From: Methanoregulaceae archaeon
Lineage (GTDB): Archaea > Halobacteriota > Methanomicrobia > Methanomicrobiales > Methanospirillaceae
Direction of reading: 5' to 3'
Length of the DNA: 10,699 nt
NCBI GenBank assembly: GCA_025453715.1
Contig: JALOPT010000043.1
Coordinates: 1-10,699 of the forward strand
The notes beneath the pieces are model-generated. The model saw only the letters and a program-made list of their open reading frames with translations, had not been told where the DNA came from and ran no database searches. The position numbers and the translations under genes are program-made. Shown in pieces: positions 1-6,189 of this stretch. Position 1 is the stretch's first letter, and the number at the start of each line of letters is the position of its first letter.

Positions 1-24
1 TTTATTATCTTTGGAGAGGAATCG

Positions 25-33
25 CTATAAAAG
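25..33 (+). promoter_or_regulatory. Possible TATA box far upstream of the KaiC-like operon
   Basis: The sequence CTATAAAAG matches the archaeal TATA consensus, and transcription would begin about 25 bases downstream, near position 55. No convincing gene begins soon after. If used, the promoter would give the KaiC-like operon a leader of about 225 bases that includes the repeated GACCCGGGTCAT elements. A second TATA-like stretch lies right before the operon's first start codon. Which one is used cannot be decided from sequence. Confidence 0.3.
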
Positions 34-144
34 GGTATGTAAGGTCAGATAACATAAGTCGGGTTATAGATCGACCGTATTTTCAGATGGTCCCGGAAAT
101 ACCGCAATTGTTTCCCAACTGTTGGGGCGAATTGCGGGACACTG

Positions 145-202
145 GACCCGGGTCATTATTAGTGGTATATCCGGACCAGGATATCGGCCTGACCCGGGTC
201 AT
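145..202. repeat. Two GACCCGGGTCAT repeats around an ATATCC/GGATAT dyad
   Basis: The 12-mer GACCCGGGTCAT occurs at 145-156 and again at 191-202, 46 bases apart. Its first ten bases are a perfect palindrome. Between the copies, 167-184 reads ATATCC, six bases, then GGATAT, a perfect inverted repeat. I noticed no other exact copy of the 12-mer in the window. Paired palindromes upstream of an operon are typical of sites for dimeric transcription factors, so this is a candidate operator for the downstream KaiC-like genes. The regulator is unknown. Confidence 0.45.
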
Positions 203-264
203 ATTCTATCCGCAGGGAAGCGGTTTTTACCAGTCGACCGGGAAAACATTAACAATTCGAAGGG

Positions 265-280
265 TAAATTATAAATATAA
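265..280 (+). promoter_or_regulatory. AT-rich TATA-like element before the first KaiC-like gene
   Basis: The stretch around 265-280 (AAATTATAAATATAA) is the strongest TATA-like sequence in the upstream region. It ends two bases before the ATG at 283. With usual archaeal spacing the transcript would start near 297, inside the first codons. That would favour initiation at the next in-frame ATG at 322. Alternatively the stretch is only an AT-rich leader and the promoter lies further upstream. No good Shine-Dalgarno motif precedes either ATG. Confidence 0.35.
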
Positions 281-282
281 CC

Positions 283-1122
283 ATGGAAAAGGCAAAAATT
301 CACGACCTTTCTACAAAAAAAATGCCTACCGGCATCTCATCACTTGACCCGATGATGGAGGGAGGGATCCCCCCGGGATCAGTAGTGCTCTTACTATCGG
401 AAATCGGTGCCGGGAGTTTCGAGTTTATCTATAGTTCAGTTCTTTCCATCGCTTCAAGAAAAAGCCAGAACCCGGTTTCGGAGACGATAATATTTCCTTC
501 AAATATCAGGTATGTGACTTTTACCAAGATGAGCGAGGATGTGAAACGGGAGATGCAGCTATCGTTTTTCCAGGACCTGCTTACCGGACTGGACAAGATA
601 CAGTTCGATGACCTTTCTCAGCTCTATTTTGATGCCAGTGTCGTCCCGATTGACTGGTATAGTAAAGGGGATATCGTTTCACGACTTCAGAACCGGAACA
701 ACCGTGATATCCTCTCCCAGCTTTCATTGATCTTTGGTCCGGGTGCAGATAACAACCTTGTAATCCTCGATTCACTGACAGACCTCGCAACACAGTACGC
801 CGGAACAACCCGCTGGGGGGACCTGATGGCATTTATGCGCGGGCTTCAGCGGATTGCAAAAGAGCTGAATACGACAATATATATGCCCCTCGCCACGGGG
901 ATCCTGGATATTAAAAATGAGCGTGAAATAGCGGACATTGCGGACGCGGTAATCTTTTTCCACTGGGAGGAGAGCACAGCTGCCCGCCGTCAGCGGGTCA
1001 TGTATTTTGAAAAATTCCGGGGTTTAATGCCACATCTCGAGGAAAAAGACCTTGTAAAATTTTCAATCAGGATTTCTGCAGCGATTGGATTTGAAGTGAG
1101 TAATATCCGGGTGATCATATGA
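283..1122 (+). CDS. KaiC-like RecA-fold protein with degenerate ATPase site (HTR-like)
   Basis: This 279-residue protein has the KaiC/GvpD/RAD55 layout: the entry motif PTGISSLDPMMEGGIPPGS at residues 15-33, a P-loop position at 39-48, and a Walker B strand ending in D163 (LVILDS). The P-loop reads SEIGAGSFEF, without the GKT/GKS needed for ATP phosphates. The catalytic glutamate pair of the family is replaced by T81-K82. The C-terminus (FHWEE, then EKFRGLMPHLEE) resembles the haloarchaeal 'HTR-like' proteins, in which the same P-loop is also degenerate, so the loss looks inherited rather than a recent mutation. It overlaps the next, intact KaiC-like gene by four bases (ATGA), suggesting co-translation and possibly a partnership in which this subunit is the non-hydrolysing member. 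The start could instead be Met14 at 322, given the TATA-like sequence next to the ATG. The substrate and partner are unknown. Confidence 0.85.
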   Translation: MEKAKIHDLSTKKMPTGISSLDPMMEGGIPPGSVVLLLSEIGAGSFEFIYSSVLSIASRKSQNPVSETIIFPSNIRYVTFTKMSEDVKREMQLSFFQDLLTGLDKIQFDDLSQLYFDASVVPIDWYSKGDIVSRLQNRNNRDILSQLSLIFGPGADNNLVILDSLTDLATQYAGTTRWGDLMAFMRGLQRIAKELNTTIYMPLATGILDIKNEREIADIADAVIFFHWEESTAARRQRVMYFEKFRGLMPHLEEKDLVKFSIRISAAIGFEVSNIRVII

Positions 1123-1817
1123 AAGAAGGGCGGGTAAAGATAGGTATTGAAGGGCTTGACCAGATGATGGGCGGGGGCCTGGTCCCCGGGAGTATCTCTG
1201 CGATTATCGGGTCTTATGGTACCGGAAAGACTTCTTTCGCGCTCCAGTTCTTGTGGGAAGGTGTGAAGCTCGGGGAACACACGATTTATATCAGTCTTGA
1301 AGAGAGGGAAGAGCGGATCTTTGAATACATGTCACAGAAGGGATGGGACTACAAGCCGTTTATTAATAAACAAATCACCGTCCTGAAACTCGACCCATCG
1401 GATTTCAACCTCGCTATCAACCGTATCAAAAATGAACTCCCTGAGCTTATCCGGACTATCGGTGCAACAAGGGTAGTAATAGACCCGATATCGCTGTTCG
1501 AGGACCTGTTCGAGAGCAATTCAATGAGAAGGCAGGAAATGTTCCGTTTTGTTGAAGGCCTGCGTGACCAGCAGTGCACCGTTGTTATGACCAGCGAGAC
1601 CGACCGTGATAACCCGTATGCAAGCCGTCACAATCTCATCGAGTACCTTTGCGACACCGTTATTATCCTGCGTTATGTCAGACCAAGTGACCTGACTGAT
1701 GTTCACCTGGCCCTGGAAGTGGTAAAAATGCGTTTATCCAGCCACTCAAGAGAGATAAAGCCCTACGAGATCCTCCAGGACCAGATCCTCGTTCACAGCG
1801 AGGCAAATGTATTCTAA
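1119..1817 (+). CDS. KaiC-like RecA-superfamily ATPase, intact
   Basis: This 232-residue single-domain KaiC/RadA-type protein has all the expected motifs. The entry motif GIEGLDQMMGGGLVPGS is at residues 9-25, Walker A GSYGTGKT at 31-38, the catalytic glutamate pair E61-E62 (ISLEE) and Walker B RVVID at 118-122. Near the C-terminus is the KMRLSSHSREIKPYEI segment, where KaiC-family hexamers contact nucleotide across the subunit interface. It should bind and hydrolyse ATP as a hexamer in the cytoplasm. Archaeal single-domain KaiC proteins are mostly uncharacterised and are thought to act in signal transduction rather than as a clock; no KaiA or KaiB is encoded here. The ATG overlaps the TGA of the preceding gene, and GGTGATC a few bases upstream can serve as ribosome binding site. 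Pairing with a P-loop-dead paralogue suggests mixed assemblies, which is inference. Confidence 0.9.
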   Translation: MKEGRVKIGIEGLDQMMGGGLVPGSISAIIGSYGTGKTSFALQFLWEGVKLGEHTIYISLEEREERIFEYMSQKGWDYKPFINKQITVLKLDPSDFNLAINRIKNELPELIRTIGATRVVIDPISLFEDLFESNSMRRQEMFRFVEGLRDQQCTVVMTSETDRDNPYASRHNLIEYLCDTVIILRYVRPSDLTDVHLALEVVKMRLSSHSREIKPYEILQDQILVHSEANVF

Positions 1818-1838
1818 TCCCTGTATTTTCATGGCTGG

Positions 1839-2408
1839 TTACACTACATCGGGGAGAATAATATCATCCATGAATGTCGAGAGGTTGGAGATCATCATGG
1901 GGTCAAGTCCTTTACCGACTGCAAGGAAGACCCCGGGAGTATCTATCAGCCTGAGCCGGTTTGAGATATAATGGATAAATTTTGAGATACTCGCTGACGG
2001 GAGGTATATCAGCATGGTACTGATGGAATCGAAAAGGATACATGGGTCTTTGTCCTCAGATTCATTCAGGGCCCCGGTTATTGCGATGCCCAAATCGGTC
2101 AGGTTGGAGGGGTTGCTGATAAACCTGACGTTCTGTTCAGCCGCCGGGGTCGTCCCGATGGCGTAACTGGTAATAGCATCAATGAAAAACAGCTTTGCTA
2201 TATCGATTCCCGATTTTTCATAATTCTTTTTCAGGACTTCGGCAGGCTGGTTCGTGGTAATGACAATTACCCGGTAACCCTTATCTGCCATCGTTTTCAC
2301 GATGTCTATGTTGTCCTGTTTCAACCGGTCAGCTGTGGTCAGCCGGAGGACCAGGTTTTTTCCACGGGAGATATCCCCCGTTACTGTCTCTATCAAAACC
2401 TGGTTCAC
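1839..2408 (-). CDS. RecA-fold KaiC-like protein without a P-loop
   Basis: The 189-residue product keeps the strand pattern of a RecA/KaiC core but no Walker A. The first strand, NLVLRLTT (residues 18-25), continues directly into a helix with no glycine-rich loop. A Walker-B-like strand CILFDSISTML lies at 123-133, with D127 in the acidic position. The segment around RFISNPSNLTDLGIAI (95-110) followed by FDSIS recalls P-loop-less RecA-like proteins of haloarchaea (DUF7504-type), a match from memory. There is no signal peptide or membrane helix. Translation starts with GTG, which overlaps the TGA of the upstream membrane-protein gene (GTGA), so the two are probably translationally coupled and may interact. 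The gene converges on the KaiC-like pair, with 21 bases between the stop codons. Its function is unknown; a role as adaptor for the KaiC-like ATPase is inference. Confidence 0.75.
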   Translation of the reverse strand: MNQVLIETVTGDISRGKNLVLRLTTADRLKQDNIDIVKTMADKGYRVIVITTNQPAEVLKKNYEKSGIDIAKLFFIDAITSYAIGTTPAAEQNVRFISNPSNLTDLGIAITGALNESEDKDPCILFDSISTMLIYLPSASISKFIHYISNRLRLIDTPGVFLAVGKGLDPMMISNLSTFMDDIILPDVV

Positions 2409-3049
2409 CTGCTGATAAATTCCCGGTACGCTTCGGGGATCTCTTTGTCATCCGTTACAATTGCCCCGTTCAGGTCCTGGAGGTTCGCTATGATCTGTTC
2501 TGTATTTTTAATCTGGAGCTGGAGGCGTATCTTTAAATCACCAGGTGGTCCTTCCTGCTCGACCTGTTTCTCGAGTTCCCTGAGATTATCATGGACAATT
2601 TCAATGGGGTGGCGGAGCCGGTTTGCACATTCCGTAATATAGGATATCAGTATCTCGTGGTTCTCTTCAATCACTTTTTTTGACTGAATGAATTCCTTCT
2701 GGTACTCGTCCTTTGTTGCCGATATCACTGCCACAATTGCGGTGACAAGGATGAACATCATGGCACGGAGGAGCGGAGGCCAGGTCAGTTCTCCTAAAAT
2801 CTCATAGCTGACGATGATATGCATCACACCGAGAACAATCGCCAGGAACACTGCCCGCTGGTGGTACCATATTGCCGCCAGTACAAGGAGTATGTAAAAG
2901 ACATGGGTATAGGCCAGTTCAATTCCCCAGTAAAGATGAATAGTCTCTTCAAGAAGCAGGCAGAAAAGAACGAGCAGGACCAGGGTGAATTTTTTATTTT
3001 CAGAATCCCGGAACCAGTTGAATACCCGGTTTGTATTTATTAAACCCAT
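2405..3049 (-). CDS. Four-helix membrane protein with kinase-like dimerisation helix
   Basis: This 214-residue protein has four likely membrane helices (about residues 21-40, 45-62, 66-82 and 93-110 from the chosen start) and a charged cytoplasmic tail of about 100 residues. The tail contains NRLRHPIEIV, which resembles the H-box of HisKA histidine kinases (H-E-L-R-x-P-L). In that alignment the phospho-accepting histidine is replaced by asparagine (residue 143), and no ATP-binding HATPase domain follows. It is therefore probably a membrane sensor or scaffold that dimerises through a kinase-like helical hairpin without being a kinase. I chose the ATG at 3049 because AGAGGA precedes it at a good distance. 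An upstream TTG at 3073 would add eight residues but has no such site. It overlaps the downstream P-loop-less RecA-fold gene by four bases. Confidence 0.75.
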   Translation of the reverse strand: MGLINTNRVFNWFRDSENKKFTLVLLVLFCLLLEETIHLYWGIELAYTHVFYILLVLAAIWYHQRAVFLAIVLGVMHIIVSYEILGELTWPPLLRAMMFILVTAIVAVISATKDEYQKEFIQSKKVIEENHEILISYITECANRLRHPIEIVHDNLRELEKQVEQEGPPGDLKIRLQLQIKNTEQIIANLQDLNGAIVTDDKEIPEAYREFISR

Positions 3050-3107
3050 TGTTTCAGTCCTCTGATTAATCAATTGGTAATACTGGCATAAGTCCTTTGA
3101 TCTCGAA

Positions 3108-3219
3108 ATACCCCCTGAATGTTACTGTATACCGGGGTAAGGCCGCCATGGTGTTGATCTGAATAAACAACTTCAACAATACCAGGTAAAAAAATCTCCA
3201 GGTATTCCGTTTATACCTG
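3108..3219. promoter_or_regulatory. Cluster of ATACC/GGTA dyads in the divergent control region
   Basis: Several inverted pairs of one half-site crowd here: ATACCGGGGTA at 3129-3139, ATACCAGGTA at 3179-3188, and a perfect dyad with arms CAGGTAT (3199-3205) and ATACCTG (3213-3219) around a seven-base spacer. A further ATACC lies at 3108. TACCCC at 3109-3114 also pairs with GGGGTA at 3134-3139. CCAGGTA recurs as a direct repeat at 3182-3188 and 3198-3204. The region lies between the divergent membrane-protein gene and fumA and could control either or both. ATACCGG-like words also occur inside genes of this window, so part of the enrichment may be compositional. Confidence 0.45.
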
Positions 3220-3286
3220 CTAATCGGGATAAAAAACAAATAAGAATTCCTGGTTTGTGATGTGGACGCAAATGAATGTACTGATA

Positions 3287-3313
3287 GTTTTCGGAAAACC
3301 TGATCCTATATCT
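3287..3313 (+). promoter_or_regulatory. Probable fumA promoter: palindrome next to a TATA box
   Basis: A perfect 13-base palindrome, GTTTTCGGAAAAC, occupies 3287-3299. Eight bases further is CTATATCT (3306-3313), a fair TATA box. Transcription would begin near 3335, leaving a leader of roughly 38 bases before the ATG at 3373, with AGGTGA at 3342-3347. A palindrome next to the TATA/BRE position is where archaeal regulators commonly act by blocking or recruiting TBP and TFB. The promoter assignment is inference from spacing. Confidence 0.45.
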
Positions 3314-3355
3314 TTTTCACACGTGAGAGAAGAGATTCTTTAGGTGAATTCTGGA

Positions 3356-3370
3356 ATACCGGCCCGGTAT
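3356..3370 (+). promoter_or_regulatory. 15-bp palindrome just before the fumA start codon
   Basis: ATACCGGCCCGGTAT has seven-base perfect arms around a single C and ends two bases before the ATG at 3373. As DNA it could be an operator sharing the ATACC half-site found further upstream. In the leader RNA the loop would be too tight for all seven pairs, but a shorter hairpin could hinder initiation. If translation instead begins at the ATG at 3397, the element lies 26 bases upstream and would interfere less. Confidence 0.45.
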
Positions 3371-3372
3371 CA

Positions 3373-4236
3373 ATGCAGCCGTTAGTCCGAACCGGAATGA
3401 ATGCAAAAGCAATCGACCAGGTACGTTACAACAGTATCGTGAAGGCGACCTCTGATGTTATCAGACAGGCACAAATCTTTCTCCCGGCTGATGTGAAGTC
3501 CGCGATTTATCGGGCGATGGAACGGGAGACCAGTCCTGTTGCAAAGAGCGAACTCAGAAATATTCTCGATAATCTTTCGCGCGCAGAAGAAATGCAACTC
3601 CCAATATGCCAGGATACAGGGGTTCCGGTCATTTACCTGACCCTCCCTCCCGATATCTCATACTGCACAGAATTATTCGATGCTATCCGGGATGGTGTAC
3701 GGAAAGCAACAAAAGAGGTCCCCCTCCGCCCTAACGTCGTGGACCCGATCAGCCGGGAAAACACTGGTGATAATACCGGGACGGGAATGCCCTCCATCCA
3801 TGTCAGACCCGGATGTCAGCTGACAATAACCGTCCTGCCTAAAGGTGCCGGGGCCGAGAACATGTCGAGAATCGCAATGCTCCTGCCGTCGGAGAAAGCC
3901 AGTATTCCGAAATTTATAACGGAAACGATGCTGATCGCGGGAGGCCGGCCATGCCCTCCGGTATTTCTTGGTGTCGGTATCGGTGGCACATTTGACCAGG
4001 TGGCATCTCTTGCCAAGGAGGCGCTCCTCCTCCCCGTGGATACCATGGACCCGTACGAGCAGGAGCTGTGTGATACGGTGAATAAACTCGGGATAGGCCC
4101 GATGGGTCTCGGGGGGGATACCACAGCTGTCGCAGTGAAGGTAAAACGTGCCTGTTGTCATACTGCATCGCTACCGGTCGCAGTGAACGTGCAATGCTGG
4201 GCATCGCGTCGGGCATCGGTGGTGGTTCCCCTGTGA
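3373..4236 (+). CDS. fumA: Class I fumarase, alpha subunit
   Basis: The 287-residue product is the N-terminal half of an iron-sulfur (class I) fumarase, which reversibly hydrates fumarate to malate. The three cysteines expected to hold the oxygen-sensitive [4Fe-4S] cluster are visible: C79 in PICQDTG, C194 in GRPCPP (followed by GVGIGGT), and C275 in NVQCWASRR. The length fits the separate alpha subunits of archaea and anaerobic bacteria. The partner beta subunit follows with a 4-bp overlap. In methanogens with a reductive partial citric acid cycle the enzyme runs from malate to fumarate. The start is either ATG 3373 or ATG 3397 (Met9); neither has a close Shine-Dalgarno motif, and Met9 gives an N-terminus nearer the start of the conserved fold. 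It is the first gene of the operon and sits behind several candidate operators. Confidence 0.93.
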   Translation: MQPLVRTGMNAKAIDQVRYNSIVKATSDVIRQAQIFLPADVKSAIYRAMERETSPVAKSELRNILDNLSRAEEMQLPICQDTGVPVIYLTLPPDISYCTELFDAIRDGVRKATKEVPLRPNVVDPISRENTGDNTGTGMPSIHVRPGCQLTITVLPKGAGAENMSRIAMLLPSEKASIPKFITETMLIAGGRPCPPVFLGVGIGGTFDQVASLAKEALLLPVDTMDPYEQELCDTVNKLGIGPMGLGGDTTAVAVKVKRACCHTASLPVAVNVQCWASRRASVVVPL

Positions 4237-4778
4237 GTAGTATAGAATTGCATACGCCACTTGGTGATGAGGTCCTTTCACTCAGGGCCGGTGACCATGT
4301 AACACTGTCAGGAATTGTTTATACTGCCCGTGATGAAGCACACCTGCTGATGATGGAGCGGGATATCCCGTTCGACGCAAAGGGTGCAGCGATTTACCAT
4401 TGCGGTCCCATAATCATTGACGGAAAAGTTGTGGCCGCAGGGCCGACCACCTCGGCACGTATGAATAACCTGTCCGGGTTCCTGCTGGAACGTGGTGTCA
4501 GGGCATTGATTGGTAAGGGGGGGATGGGAGAAAAAGTAAGGGGGCAACTCAGGGGAAGGGGGGTATACCTGGCTTTCACGGGTGGTTGTGCGGCCCTCGC
4601 TGCTTCAAGGATGAAACACCGGGGAGCACATTATGAAGAGCTTGGTATGGCAGAAGCGGTATGGGTACTCGAATTCGACAAGGTACCGCTTGTTGTCGGT
4701 ATTGATTCGGAGGGGAATGATATTTTTAATGATGTGAGCTCCAAAGCAAAACTACAATTCGAATCCCTATTCAAATAA
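4233..4778 (+). CDS. fumB: Class I fumarase, beta subunit
   Basis: This gene encodes the C-terminal half of the split class I fumarase, 181 residues when started at the GTG that overlaps the fumA stop codon (GTGA). The open frame extends further upstream to a TTG at 4155 inside fumA, but those extra 26 residues translate the fumA reading frame region and do not look like family sequence. The chosen start gives the usual beginning (residues 5-10, ELHTPL). Conserved beta-subunit motifs are TARDEAH (31-37), GPTTSARM (70-77) and KGGM (95-98), which form the substrate pocket next to the cluster of the alpha subunit. Alpha and beta are needed in equal amounts, consistent with the overlap. A gap of 41 bases, the longest in the operon, separates it from korD. 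Confidence 0.92.
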   Translation: MSSIELHTPLGDEVLSLRAGDHVTLSGIVYTARDEAHLLMMERDIPFDAKGAAIYHCGPIIIDGKVVAAGPTTSARMNNLSGFLLERGVRALIGKGGMGEKVRGQLRGRGVYLAFTGGCAALAASRMKHRGAHYEELGMAEAVWVLEFDKVPLVVGIDSEGNDIFNDVSSKAKLQFESLFK

Positions 4779-4799
4779 TCTAAGGAACCAAAAGCTGTA

Positions 4800-4812
4800 A
4801 AGGAGTAAAGGA
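4800..4812 (+). promoter_or_regulatory. Two Shine-Dalgarno-like motifs before korD
   Basis: AAGGAG (4800-4805) and AAAGGA (4807-4812) lie 14 and 7 bases before the korD ATG. They matter because this is the only operon junction without a start/stop overlap, so korD needs its own ribosome loading rather than coupling to fumB. No TATA box was seen in the 41-base gap. Confidence 0.5.
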
Positions 4813-4819
4813 CACCCGC

Positions 4820-5092
4820 ATGAAGATCGAGATTGACGAGTCCCGTTGTAAAGGCTGTAACCTCTGCACCGTTGGATGCCCTTACAAGATATTCCAGGCC
4901 GGAAAAAAGCCTAACCGGAAAGGGGTACTGGTCCCCCTCCTCGACCGGCCTGAACGATGTACGAACTGCAGGCTGCAGCACCTTTATGGCAGGGTGCTAT
5001 GCGGAGTCTGCCAGATGACCTGCCCGGACCAGGCAATCAGGTTCAGGGACGAAAAATCCGGTGAGCCCGTTAAGGTGGCGATTGAATATTGA
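4820..5092 (+). CDS. korD: 2-oxoglutarate:ferredoxin oxidoreductase, delta (ferredoxin-like) subunit
   Basis: The 90-residue product is the ferredoxin-like subunit that passes electrons between external ferredoxin and the catalytic KorAB subunits. The first cluster motif is canonical: C10-x2-C13-x2-C16-x3-C20-P. The second is not. It reads C47-x2-C50-x10-C61-x2-C64-x3-C68-P, so the first ligand of a normal CxxCxxCxxxCP motif falls on R58, and C47 or C50 would have to replace it. Such a spacing may be a lineage feature of the KorD proteins of these methanogens, which I cannot confirm here. Identification as KorD rather than a PorD or VorD homologue rests on the linked fumarase and succinyl-CoA synthetase genes. 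It overlaps korA by four bases (TTGA). Confidence 0.88.
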   Translation: MKIEIDESRCKGCNLCTVGCPYKIFQAGKKPNRKGVLVPLLDRPERCTNCRLQHLYGRVLCGVCQMTCPDQAIRFRDEKSGEPVKVAIEY

Positions 5093-6189
5093 CCAAAATT
5101 GAATTCATGCAGGGAAATATCGCCTGTGCAGAGGGTGCCCTCGCAGCCGGGTGCAATTTCTTCGGCGGGTACCCGATTACACCCTCTACTGAAGTTGCCG
5201 AGCACATGGCAGTAAAACTCCCGAAAAAAAACGGGACATTCATCCAGATGGAAGATGAAATTGCCAGCATGGCCTCCATTATCGGGGCATCTTGGACCGG
5301 CGCCAGGGCAATGACGGCAACAAGCGGCCCCGGTTTTTCACTCATGATGGAGAACATCGGTTACGCGGTTATGACAGAAACTCCGTGCGTAATTGTAAAC
5401 ATCCAGCGTGGTGGCCCAAGTACCGGACAGCCAACAATGGCCGCATCAGGTGACATGATGCAGTGCCGGTTTGGTTCACACGGGGACTATAGTGTAATTG
5501 CACTCTGTCCCTCCAGTGTCCAGGAGATGTATGAGCTTACGGTTAAGGCTTTTGACCTGGCAGAACGGTTCAGGGTGCCGGTGTTCCTGATGGCTGACGA
5601 AATAATCGGGCACATGCGGGAGCGGATCATTATCCCGGACACAGTAGAACTAACAACAAGGAGGCCTCTCGTCCCTGGTGTCCTCCCGTTCCACCCCGGA
5701 GATGACCTTGTACCTGGGTTCCCCGAGTTCGGAAAAGGATTCGGTGTCCATGTGACTGGTCTTACCCACGATGAACGTGGTTATCCGTGTGCCACAAACC
5801 CGAAACTTCACGAACAGCTCGTTATGCGCCTTTACAATAAGATCGAGAATGCCAGGAAGGAAATTGCAGACTATGTTGTAACAAACCCTGATGCCGAAAT
5901 AGTTTTTGTGACGTATGGTTCTCCTGCCAGGTCAGTGGAACAGGTACTTCACGATACCGGAAATAAAATAATCGGGCATCTGCGCCTAAAAATGGTATGG
6001 CCTTTTCCCGAGCACGCAATTGCTGAGTTCCCGAATGCAACCCGTTTTATTATTCCTGAACTTAACCTCGGCCAGCTAGCACGCGAATTTGACCGTCATA
6101 CCAGCATACCTGTTGTACAGGTCCCGAAACTGGGTGGAGACCTTCACCTGCCTGCAGACCTGAAAAAACTGATCGGGGTGGATGCATGA
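5089..6189 (+). CDS. korA: 2-oxoglutarate:ferredoxin oxidoreductase, alpha subunit
   Basis: The 366-residue protein is the alpha subunit of a four-subunit 2-oxoacid:ferredoxin oxidoreductase. Characteristic segments are QGNIACAEGALAAG (8-21), GYPITPSTEVAE (27-38), then MEDEIASMASIIGASWTGAR, TSGPGFSLM and QRGGPSTGQPT, which form the pyrimidine-side TPP pocket and the substrate region. With KorB it interconverts succinyl-CoA + CO2 + reduced ferredoxin and 2-oxoglutarate + CoA. In this context the carboxylating direction is likely. The start is TTG at 5089, overlapping the korD stop, with AAGGTGG about ten bases upstream. The ATG at 5107 (Met7) would cut off residues that resemble the usual start of the family. 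The length is normal and no catalytic motif is missing. Confidence 0.92.
   Translation: MTKIEFMQGNIACAEGALAAGCNFFGGYPITPSTEVAEHMAVKLPKKNGTFIQMEDEIASMASIIGASWTGARAMTATSGPGFSLMMENIGYAVMTETPCVIVNIQRGGPSTGQPTMAASGDMMQCRFGSHGDYSVIALCPSSVQEMYELTVKAFDLAERFRVPVFLMADEIIGHMRERIIIPDTVELTTRRPLVPGVLPFHPGDDLVPGFPEFGKGFGVHVTGLTHDERGYPCATNPKLHEQLVMRLYNKIENARKEIADYVVTNPDAEIVFVTYGSPARSVEQVLHDTGNKIIGHLRLKMVWPFPEHAIAEFPNATRFIIPELNLGQLAREFDRHTSIPVVQVPKLGGDLHLPADLKKLIGVDA

Noticed and set aside
87..347. An 86-codon reading frame beginning in the leader of the first KaiC-like gene
   Set aside because: It overlaps the confident KaiC-like gene by 65 bases out of frame, has no ribosome binding site, runs through the palindromic repeats and has no recognisable protein pattern.
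1818..1838. Possible bidirectional terminator between the convergent operons
   Set aside because: The 21-base gap has only a four-base T run and no stem, so there is no positive evidence.
3050..3073. TTG start at 3073 adding eight residues to the membrane protein
   Set aside because: No Shine-Dalgarno motif precedes it, whereas AGAGGA lies eight bases before the ATG at 3049.
3673..4161. Long antisense reading frames across fumA, such as a 162-codon frame on the minus strand
   Set aside because: They are shadows of a highly conserved gene, with no family-like sequence or initiation signals.
4155..4232. Upstream TTG start extending fumB by 26 residues into fumA
   Set aside because: The extra residues lie over the conserved end of fumA and do not look like family sequence, while GTG at 4233 gives a normal N-terminus and the overlap style of the operon.
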